Positions 4,275 through 14,514 of a stretch of DNA of 14,514 nt are shown here, in pieces. The stretch's first letter is position 1. Each line of letters opens with the position of its first letter. Source of the stretch: an uncultured Planctomycetota bacterium (GTDB taxonomy: Bacteria; Planctomycetota; UBA1135; GCA-002686595); NCBI GenBank assembly GCA_903829565.1, contig CAIKQM010000221.1, positions 1 to 14,514 on the forward strand, given 5' to 3'. The notes beneath the pieces were generated by a model that made no database searches, was not told the origin of the DNA, and was given only the letters and a program-made list of their open reading frames with translations. The position numbers were made by a program, and so were the translations under genes.

Positions 4275-7200
4275 ATGACCAAGACTAACGTTCCCGTGCG
4301 CACGTTCGGCCGGTATCCGGCCATCCTCGATCTCCCGAATCTGGTTGAAATCCAGACCGAGGCTTACCAGAAGTTCCTTGCTCTCGACACGCCGCAAAGC
4401 CAGCGTGCCGATGAAGGTCTGGAAGCGCTCTTGCGGGAAGTCTTCCCGATCTACTCCTATGACAAGACCATGTGTCTGGAGTACGTCGGCTACGACCTGG
4501 GTCGGCCGCGTTACTCGATCGACGAGTGCCGCAAGCTGCGCCTGACCTACGGCCATCCGTTCAAGGTGCGCTTGCGCCTGATCAAGCCGGAGCCGGTTGA
4601 GGAAGAGGTCTATCTCGGCGAGTTGCCGATCATGCTGGGCGGTGGTGAGTTCATCATCAACGGCTCCGAGCGGGTCGTTGTCAGCCAGTTGCACCGTTCG
4701 CCGGGCGTGGACTTCAACTACGAAGCCTCCAGCGCGGGTGACAACCGCAAGCTGCACAACTGCTGGATCATTCCGGAGCGCGGCTCGTGGGTGGAACTGA
4801 ACGTCACCAAGAAGGAGACGTTGTCGGTCCGCATCGACCAATCCGGCAAGTTCTCGATCGTGACGCTGCTGCGTGCACTGTCCGAGGGGCTTAGCACCGA
4901 CCGCGACCTGTTGCGCGCCTTCTACCCGACCAAGGTCGAGAAGCGCGGCAAGGCCCAGACGGCCAACAGCTTTGCCAAGGCCATCAGCAACCGCATCGCG
5001 GTGGGCGACGTGGTGGTCCTGAAGACCGGTGAAGTGCTGGTGCAGTCCGGCATGCCGATCACCGAGTCGCAAGCCGCCGAAATCGCGGCCGGTGACTTGG
5101 CCGAAGTCGAGATCATCGACGGCGAAGAGGTCGACAACCTGATCCTCAACTCGCTGCACGAAGACCCGACCAAGAGCCACGAAGAGGCTCTGCTCAAGAT
5201 CTACTCGCGTCTGCGTCCGGGCAACCCGGTGCAGATCGAGAAGGCGCGTGAGCTCTTCCACGAGAAGTTCTTCGATGCGCAGCGCTACCGCCTCGGTCGC
5301 GTGGGTCGCTTCCGCCTGAACCGCAAGTTCGGGCTCACGACCAATGAAGAAGTCCAGACCCTGACGGCGGACGACTTCGTCAACTGCATCAAGTACATCA
5401 TCGGCCTGCGCGCCGGTAAGGGCGAGATCGACGACATCGACAACCTCGGCAACCGCCGTGTGCGTTCGATCGCCGAGCTCGCAGCCGACGAGTTCCGCAA
5501 GGGTCTGCTCAAGCTGCGCCGTACGGCGCAGGAGCGCATGAACCTGGAGAACCCGGAGACGGTCAGCCCGCGTACTCTGATCAACGCCAAGACCTTCAGC
5601 AGCGCCGTCGAGTACTTCTTCGGCCGTAGCGAGTTGTCGCAGGTCGTCGACCAGGCCAACCCGCTGTCGCAGCTGACTCACGAGCGCCGCTTGTCGGCCC
5701 TCGGACCTGGTGGTCTAAACCGCAAGCGTGCTGGCTTTGATGTGCGCGACGTGCACCTCTCGCACTACGGCCGCTTGTGCCCGATCGAAACCCCGGAAGG
5801 TTCGAACATCGGCCTGATCTCGTCGTTGGCGATGTACGCACGCCTCGACGCGTATGGCTTCTTGTGCGCGCCGTACCGCAAGGTCAAGAACGGCAAGTTG
5901 ACCGACGAGGTCGATTACCTGCGCGCCGATCAAGAAACGGGCAAGGTCATGGCGCCGGCTGACGTGGCCATCGCCAAGGACGGTTCGATCGTGGGCGAGC
6001 GCGTGCTGGCGCGCAAGGACGGCGACAACTACGAAGTTCCGCCGACCGAAGTCGACTACGTCGACGTTTCGCCGGCGCAGATCATCGGTGTTTCCGCGGC
6101 CCTGATTCCGTTCCTCGAGCACGACGACGCCAACCGCGCGTTGATGGGTTCGAACATGCAACGCCAGGCCGTGCCCTTGCTCCGTCCGGAAGTGCCGATC
6201 GTCGGCACCGGCATGGAGAAGCAAGTGGCGCGCAACTCGAACATGCCGCTGTACGCCGAGAAGGCTGGTACGGTGCGCTATGTCGATGCGACCAAGATCC
6301 TCGTCGATGACGATGAGTATCCGTTGCAGAAGTTCCGCGGCATGAACGAGCGGACGACCCAGAACCACCGTCCGGTGGTGAAGGAAGGTCAGAAGGTTGA
6401 GAAGGGCACGTTGCTCGCAGACGGCGCTTCCAGCGCTGGCGGCGAGTTGGCGCTCGGCAAGAACCTGTTGGTCGCCTTCATGACCTACGACGGCTTCAAC
6501 TACGAGGACGCCATCCTCGTGTCGGAACGTCTGGCTCGCGATGACGTCTTCACCTCGATCCACATCGAGGAGTACGAGGTCGAAATCCGCGAGACCAAGC
6601 TCGGCAAGGAAGAGTTCACGCGCGACATCCCCAATGTGGGCGAGAAGGCTTTGTCGAACCTCGACGAAGCCGGCATGGTGCGCGTCGGTACCTTCGTTGA
6701 AGCCGGTGACATTCTCGTCGGCAAGGTCGCTCCGAAGAGCAAGAGCGAACTGACGCCGGAAGAGAAGCTGCTGCACGCGATCTTCGGCAAGGCCGGCGTC
6801 GATGTGAAGAACGCCAGCCTCACGATGCCTCCGGGCACGCGCGGTGTTGTGATCGACGCCCAGAAGTACTCGCGTCGCGTAAACTTGACAGACGCCGAGC
6901 GTCTCAAGGCCTTGACGGTCATCCGTGACGCCGAGAAGGACTTCCTCACGGCGTTGAAGGATTACACCGCGGGCATGCTGCGCGAAGTCAAGAACGCGCT
7001 GGGCGGCGATGTGACGGACGACTTGACGGGTTCCCCGGCGAGCATTGATGACACGGCTACCTTTGACGAGCTGCGGCGCGTCAAGTTGCTGTGCCGTCAG
7101 AGCGCCGAGAGCCATCCGTCGAAGGACAAGCGCGAGAAGGCCTTGACCGTCATCGACGAGTACACGGCCAAGATCGAAGGCAAGGAAGCCGACAAGAACA

Positions 7201-7988
7201 AGATCGTCAACCGCCTCTCGCGCGGCGACGAATTGCCTACCGGCGTGCTCGAGAAGGTCATGATCTACGTGGCCACCAAGCGCAACTTGTCGGTCGGTGA
7301 CAAGATGGCCGGTCGTCACGGCAACAAGGGTGTGATCTCCAAGATCTGCCCGATCGAAGACATGCCGTACCTCGAGGACGGCACGTCGGTCGACATCGTC
7401 TTGAACCCGCTCGGCGTGCCGAGCCGTATGAACGTCGGCCAGATTCTCGAAACGCACTTGGGCGTCGCTGCGCGCGAGCTCGGTGTGCGTTGCGTGACTC
7501 CGGCCTTCGACGGTGCCGACGAAGAAGAGATCGAAGCGTTGCTGACCGAAGCCGGCCTGCCGACTTCGGGCAAGCGTCGCCTCTACGACGGCCGCACCGG
7601 CATGCAGTTCGAGCAAGACGTCACCGTGGGCGTGATGTACATGCTGAAGCTGCACCACCTCGTCGATGAGAAGGTGCACGCCCGCGCAACTGGTCCGTAC
7701 TCGCTCATCACGCAGCAGCCGCTGGGTGGTAAGGCGCGCTTCGGCGGTCAGCGCTTCGGCGAGATGGAAGTGTGGGCCCTTGAGGCGTACGGCGCGGCGG
7801 CGATCCTGCAAGAGCAGCTCACCGTCAAGTCGGACGACGTCGACGGCCGCACGAAGATCTACGAATCAATGGTCAAGGGTCTCAACATCCTTGAACCGGG
7901 TACTCCGGTGTCGTTCGAGGTGCTAACGAACGAGATCAAGGGCCTGGGCTTGAACATGGAACTGCACAAGAAGGCCGCGAGCCTCTGA
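4275..7988 (+). CDS. rpoB: DNA-directed RNA polymerase subunit beta
   Basis: RpoB forms one pincer of RNA polymerase and part of the active site. The 1237-residue protein is intact. The rifampicin pocket segment is at about 448-476 and runs into G-P-G-G-L-N-R-K-R-A-G-F. Expected residues Q456, D459, S465, H469, R472 and S474 are present, while V457-V458 replace the usual F-M. The catalytic-site strand G-D-K-M-A-G-R-H-G-N-K-G contains K1010 and K1018. A helical insertion at about 870-975 matches the position of the E. coli beta SI2 insert. The C-terminus has the typical G-G-K-A-R-F-G-G-Q-R-F-G-E-M-E-V-W-A-L-E block. ATG 4275 is preferred; GTG 4269 in the same frame would add two residues, and neither has a clear Shine-Dalgarno (GGGTG at 4267-4271 is very close). 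rpoC follows after 14 bases. Confidence 0.97.
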   Translation: MTKTNVPVRTFGRYPAILDLPNLVEIQTEAYQKFLALDTPQSQRADEGLEALLREVFPIYSYDKTMCLEYVGYDLGRPRYSIDECRKLRLTYGHPFKVRLRLIKPEPVEEEVYLGELPIMLGGGEFIINGSERVVVSQLHRSPGVDFNYEASSAGDNRKLHNCWIIPERGSWVELNVTKKETLSVRIDQSGKFSIVTLLRALSEGLSTDRDLLRAFYPTKVEKRGKAQTANSFAKAISNRIAVGDVVVLKTGEVLVQSGMPITESQAAEIAAGDLAEVEIIDGEEVDNLILNSLHEDPTKSHEEALLKIYSRLRPGNPVQIEKARELFHEKFFDAQRYRLGRVGRFRLNRKFGLTTNEEVQTLTADDFVNCIKYIIGLRAGKGEIDDIDNLGNRRVRSIAELAADEFRKGLLKLRRTAQERMNLENPETVSPRTLINAKTFSSAVEYFFGRSELSQVVDQANPLSQLTHERRLSALGPGGLNRKRAGFDVRDVHLSHYGRLCPIETPEGSNIGLISSLAMYARLDAYGFLCAPYRKVKNGKLTDEVDYLRADQETGKVMAPADVAIAKDGSIVGERVLARKDGDNYEVPPTEVDYVDVSPAQIIGVSAALIPFLEHDDANRALMGSNMQRQAVPLLRPEVPIVGTGMEKQVARNSNMPLYAEKAGTVRYVDATKILVDDDEYPLQKFRGMNERTTQNHRPVVKEGQKVEKGTLLADGASSAGGELALGKNLLVAFMTYDGFNYEDAILVSERLARDDVFTSIHIEEYEVEIRETKLGKEEFTRDIPNVGEKALSNLDEAGMVRVGTFVEAGDILVGKVAPKSKSELTPEEKLLHAIFGKAGVDVKNASLTMPPGTRGVVIDAQKYSRRVNLTDAERLKALTVIRDAEKDFLTALKDYTAGMLREVKNALGGDVTDDLTGSPASIDDTATFDELRRVKLLCRQSAESHPSKDKREKALTVIDEYTAKIEGKEADKNKIVNRLSRGDELPTGVLEKVMIYVATKRNLSVGDKMAGRHGNKGVISKICPIEDMPYLEDGTSVDIVLNPLGVPSRMNVGQILETHLGVAARELGVRCVTPAFDGADEEEIEALLTEAGLPTSGKRRLYDGRTGMQFEQDVTVGVMYMLKLHHLVDEKVHARATGPYSLITQQPLGGKARFGGQRFGEMEVWALEAYGAAAILQEQLTVKSDDVDGRTKIYESMVKGLNILEPGTPVSFEVLTNEIKGLGLNMELHKKAASL

Positions 7989-8002
7989 TAGGAGACGGGA
8001 CC

Positions 8003-12454
<4,452 letters not shown>

Positions 12455-12473
12455 TCCTCAGGACAAACTCAGC

Positions 12474-12513
12474 CTCCAACTGTCCGCTGGGCCTTCTCAG
12501 CGGACAGTTGGGG
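12474..12513 (+). terminator. Perfect 14-bp hairpin after rpoC, no T-run
   Basis: CCAACTGTCCGCTG (12476-12489) pairs without mismatch with CAGCGGACAGTTGG (12498-12511) around an 8-base loop, extendable by a U-G and a C-G pair to 12474/12513. It begins about 20 bases after the rpoC stop. The following bases (GCTTGACG) are not a T-run, so intrinsic termination would be weak; it may protect the rpoBC mRNA 3' end or cause partial termination. It ends three bases before the -35 of the predicted rpsL promoter, so as DNA it could also be an operator or activator site. Its existence is certain, its role is not. Confidence 0.6.
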
Positions 12514-12514
12514 C

Positions 12515-12542
12515 TTGACGCAAGACTCTCTGACCGTACACT
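12515..12542 (+). promoter_or_regulatory. Predicted sigma70-type promoter for rpsL-rpsG
   Basis: TTGACG (12515-12520, five of six consensus bases) and TACACT (12537-12542, four of six) are separated by 16 bases. Transcription would start near 12549, giving a leader of about 60 bases before rpsL. The site lies directly after the rpoC-distal hairpin, a sensible place for an independent promoter. No experimental evidence; the match is good for a GC-rich region. Confidence 0.5.
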
Positions 12543-12558
12543 GTTCCTCCCTCGAACT

Positions 12559-12595
12559 CGCGGCACTCCGCCGCGGACCGCCCCTGCAACGGGGC
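12559..12595 (+). promoter_or_regulatory. Two hairpins in the rpsL leader
   Basis: CGCGGC (12559-12564) pairs GCCGCG (12570-12575) around ACTCC. GCCCC (12580-12584) pairs GGGGC (12591-12595) around TGCAAC. Together they fill most of the predicted leader. The only G-rich stretch that could act as a Shine-Dalgarno for rpsL (GGGG, 12591-12594) is locked in the second stem and is 14 bases from the ATG. Control by a ribosomal protein is conceivable but unproven. Confidence 0.4.
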
Positions 12596-12608
12596 ACGAC
12601 AAGCGCTC

Positions 12609-12983
<375 letters not shown>

Positions 12984-13014
12984 CCTAACTCGCCCCTGCC
13001 CCTAACGCACGATC

Positions 13015-13494
13015 ATGCCGCGTAACTACAAGTCCACTGCCGCCTTGCTCGATCCGGACCCGAAGTTCGGTTCGATGCTGGCCACCAAGATCATCAACAA
13101 GCTGATGTACGACGGTAAGAAGTCCACCGCACAGGGGATTTTTTACGAAGCCGTCGAGTTGGCGATGAAGCGTCTGCCGGATTGCCAAGATCCGGTCGAG
13201 ATGTTCACCAAGGCCATCGACAACGTCCGCCCCATGGTGGAAGTGCGCAGCAAGCGCGTCGGCGGCGCGAACTACCAGGTTCCGCGCGAAGTCAAGCGCG
13301 CGCGCCAGCAGTCGCTCGCCATTCGCTGGTTGGTCGACAACTCGCGCAAGAAAAAGGGTAAGCCGATGGCCAAGCGCTTGGCCGAGGAACTGTCCGACGC
13401 GTACCAGGGCCAAGGCGCCTCGGTGCAGTGGAAGGAACAGGTCCACAAGATGGCCGAGGCCAACAAGGCCTACGCGCACTACGCCTCCCACTGA
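13015..13494 (+). CDS. rpsG: 30S ribosomal protein S7 (uS7)
   Basis: S7 initiates assembly of the 30S head by binding the 3' domain of 16S rRNA, and contacts tRNA in the E site. The 159-residue product includes the signature D-P-K-F-G-S-M-L-A-T-K-I-I-N-K-L-M-Y-D-G (about 15-34). The V-R-S-K-R-V-G-G-A-N-Y-Q-V-P core follows, with an R-W-L-V motif and a basic C-terminal half; the length is normal. It starts 31 bases after rpsL. The bases before ATG 13015 are pyrimidine-rich with no Shine-Dalgarno, so initiation is probably coupled to rpsL or independent of anti-SD pairing. In many bacteria fusA and tuf follow; here a terminator does. Confidence 0.97.
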   Translation: MPRNYKSTAALLDPDPKFGSMLATKIINKLMYDGKKSTAQGIFYEAVELAMKRLPDCQDPVEMFTKAIDNVRPMVEVRSKRVGGANYQVPREVKRARQQSLAIRWLVDNSRKKKGKPMAKRLAEELSDAYQGQGASVQWKEQVHKMAEANKAYAHYASH

Positions 13495-13511
13495 TCGTGG
13501 GGCTGTTCTAC

Positions 13512-13533
13512 GGCTCCGGATTGGTCCGGAGTC
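13512..13533 (+). other. Hairpin ahead of the rpsG terminator
   Basis: CTCCGGA (13514-13520) pairs TCCGGAG (13525-13531) around TTGG, extendable by a G-U and a G-C pair. It lies between the rpsG stop and the main terminator. It may shield the mRNA 3' end or aid pausing. Confidence 0.45.
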
Positions 13534-13538
13534 GACCC

Positions 13539-13564
13539 AAAAAGGCCGCGTGAGCGGCCTTTTT
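13539..13564 (+). terminator. Intrinsic terminator of the rpsL-rpsG operon
   Basis: GGCCGC (13544-13549) and GCGGCC (13554-13559) pair around GTGA, flanked by AAAAA (13539-13543) and TTTTT (13560-13564), which extend the stem and supply the T-run. The symmetry means it could work on both strands. It closes the ribosomal/polymerase cluster. Confidence 0.9.
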
Positions 13565-13663
13565 GCGTAGGTGTGGGGGACGGAGTGTGAAAAATCGACC
13601 CCTGGGCTCTTTTTTTTACAAGCGAGTCCGGCTGTTGTGCCGCAGTCCTTTAGGAATGCTTAT

Positions 13664-13693
13664 TTGAGAAAAAATTTCCATTGCCTCTAGACA
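13664..13693 (+). promoter_or_regulatory. Possible promoter for the secreted-protein gene
   Basis: The 13565-13718 spacer is notably A/T-richer than the rest and holds no gene. TTGAGA (13664-13669, five of six consensus) is followed after 18 bases by TAGACA (13688-13693, three of six). An alternative pair is TTTCCA (13675-13680) with TATTGT (13699-13704), also 18 bases apart, which would start transcription only a few bases before the ATG. The choice between them is open. A T8 run (13610-13617) nearby has no hairpin before it. Confidence 0.3.
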
Positions 13694-13718
13694 GCCGCTA
13701 TTGTTTTTGGCCGTCCCT

Positions 13719-14321
13719 ATGAAGCTCATCCTCGCTACTACACTCGTCTCCAGTACGGTCTTTGCGACCTACCTCCTCGCCTCTGCTTCCGGTGGTACCT
13801 CGGTTTCCACGGTAAGTGTCGGTCAACTTCACGCCTCCATCACTGCTTCGGCGCCTGCGGCCGCCGCGGTCGGTAGTGGGGCTTCCAGCCAATCGACGCT
13901 CGTGGGCGTTGGTGGGTCGGCGGTGAACTATTGCAGCTCCACGCCCAATAGCTTTGGCACCCCGTCCGTAATTGGCTACACGGGTTCCTTGTCCTTGGCT
14001 GCGGGTACCTTTGGTTTGACCGCCAGCGGCTTGCCGGTGGATCCCCTGAGCTGGGGCGTCTTTACCTACGGCCAAACGCCGTTCAACACCAGCTTTGGTC
14101 ACGGCACGCTGTGCATCAATCCGCTGGGTGGCATCGGCCGCATGTCGAATCAAACGCTGAACAGCAGCACCGTGTCGCGCTCGATGGTGAGTGCGCCCGC
14201 GGAGTTCACGCCGTTTACGCCGGCCAGCACCTGGCTCTTCCAGTTCTGGTACCGCAATCCGGCCGCTGGTTATCCGAATTTCAATCTGTCGGATGCGCTG
14301 CGCGTGCAGTTCGCTCCCTGA
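13719..14321 (+). CDS. Secreted protein of a planctomycete-type repetitive family, function unknown
   Basis: The 200-residue product starts with a signal peptide: two residues, then a hydrophobic run to about 20 and a likely cleavage near A22-S-A. An alanine/serine-rich low-complexity stretch (about 26-65) follows, then a predicted beta-rich domain. Recognisable boxes are N70-Y-C-S-S-T-P-N-S, F127-G-H-G-T-L-C-I, and the C-terminal F-Q-F-W-Y-R-N-P ... F-N-L-S-D-A-L-R-V-Q-F (174-198). C72 and C132 could form a disulfide. I associate this box order with abundant exported proteins of Planctomycetota, often at the end of larger proteins; no biochemical role is known to me. No Shine-Dalgarno precedes ATG 13719. 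In-frame TTG 13701 would spoil the signal peptide and is rejected. It is a separate unit between two terminators. Confidence 0.75.
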   Translation: MKLILATTLVSSTVFATYLLASASGGTSVSTVSVGQLHASITASAPAAAAVGSGASSQSTLVGVGGSAVNYCSSTPNSFGTPSVIGYTGSLSLAAGTFGLTASGLPVDPLSWGVFTYGQTPFNTSFGHGTLCINPLGGIGRMSNQTLNSSTVSRSMVSAPAEFTPFTPASTWLFQFWYRNPAAGYPNFNLSDALRVQFAP

Positions 14322-14342
14322 TCGAAATTCTGAGCTCTAGGG

Positions 14343-14383
14343 CAGATGCGTGGTTCCTTGTTGGGAACCACGCATCTGTTTCT
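14343..14383 (+). terminator. Intrinsic terminator after the secreted-protein gene
   Basis: CAGATGCGTGGTTCC (14343-14357) pairs perfectly over 15 bp with its inverse complement (14364-14378) around TTGTTG, followed by TTTCT (14379-14383). The long stem compensates for the short T-run. It begins 21 bases after the stop codon. Confidence 0.85.
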
Positions 14384-14514
14384 AGGCGGATAGTCCGCCA
14401 TAAAAACTGAGATTAGTTATCCGGTAGAGTGCGCGTCTTTGCGCTTCTGCGCCGTTGCTCGGCGCCCACTTGGTGCACTGGGGGCAAACGACTTTCCTCT
14501 GTCGTGGTCTTGAA
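14384..14514. other. Window end, no gene seen
   Basis: Contains a short hairpin GGCGGA (14385-14390) / TCCGCC (14394-14399) followed by ATAAAAA, and GCGCCG (14449-14454) / CGGCGC (14460-14465) around TTGCT. The first could back up the preceding terminator. No coding region or clear promoter is recognisable before the window ends. Confidence 0.5.

Noticed and set aside
4041..5681. Long open frame on the - strand (546 codons) opposite the start of rpoB; similar ones lie at 5715-7811, 7859-9541 and 9578-12223
   Set aside because: They are antisense shadows produced by the strong codon bias of rpoB and rpoC. Their translations are low-complexity, rich in R/L/D/H/V, with no family motif, and the + strand genes are unquestionable.
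13610..13617. T8 run as a second terminator
   Set aside because: The preceding bases do not form a stable hairpin; it is more likely part of the A/T-rich promoter region.

Overview
The window holds a bacterial ribosomal-protein / RNA-polymerase super-operon, all on the + strand, in the order rpmG-secE-nusG-rplK-rplA-rplJ-rplL-rpoB-rpoC-rpsL-rpsG. It is followed by a strong terminator and one unrelated gene for a small secreted protein. The DNA is GC-rich by eye, with strong G/C bias at third codon positions. The most likely source is a member of the Planctomycetota. This rests on the sequence character of RpoB, RpoC and NusG, and above all on the last gene. That gene has a signal peptide, an N-Y-C-x-S-T-P-N-S box, an F-G-x-G-x-L-C-I box and a C-terminal F-Q-F-W-Y-R ... 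F-N-L-S-D-A-L box, a pattern I associate with large families of secreted planctomycete proteins. The phylum call is inference from memory and was not tested by search.

Layout. 1-105: upstream leader without a recognisable gene. 106-3706: rpmG (zinc-type L33), secE (three-TM form), nusG, rplK, rplA, rplJ and rplL. rplJ starts with GTG inside the end of rplA (8-base overlap). 3707-4274: 568 bases without a gene but dense in RNA structure, including a pair of competing helices and a near-continuous hairpin of about 21 bp. This is the most interesting non-coding stretch. 4275-12454: rpoB and rpoC, both intact with all catalytic and zinc ligands; RpoC ends in an unusual glycine-rich then acidic tail. 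12455-12608: a perfect 14-bp inverted repeat, a plausible sigma70-type promoter and two leader hairpins ahead of rpsL. 12609-13494: rpsL (arginine at position 88) and rpsG. 13495-13718: a hairpin, a textbook intrinsic terminator and an A/T-rich promoter-like region. 13719-14321: the secreted protein, closed by a second strong terminator. 14384-14514: small hairpins only.

How it works together. The genes supply the ribosome stalk (L10, L12), the L1 and L11 arms, L33, the decoding-centre protein S12 and the 30S head protein S7. They also supply the core polymerase beta and beta' subunits, the elongation factor NusG and the translocon subunit SecE. The usual str-operon continuation (fusA, tuf) is absent, because transcription is predicted to stop straight after rpsG.

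No phage, insertion sequence, CRISPR array, tRNA or rRNA was seen. I do not see a previously undescribed multi-gene system. The novelty candidates are the structured rplL-rpoB spacer, the RpoC tail, the natural S12 R88 and the rearranged control signals (no L10 leader space, several starts without Shine-Dalgarno).
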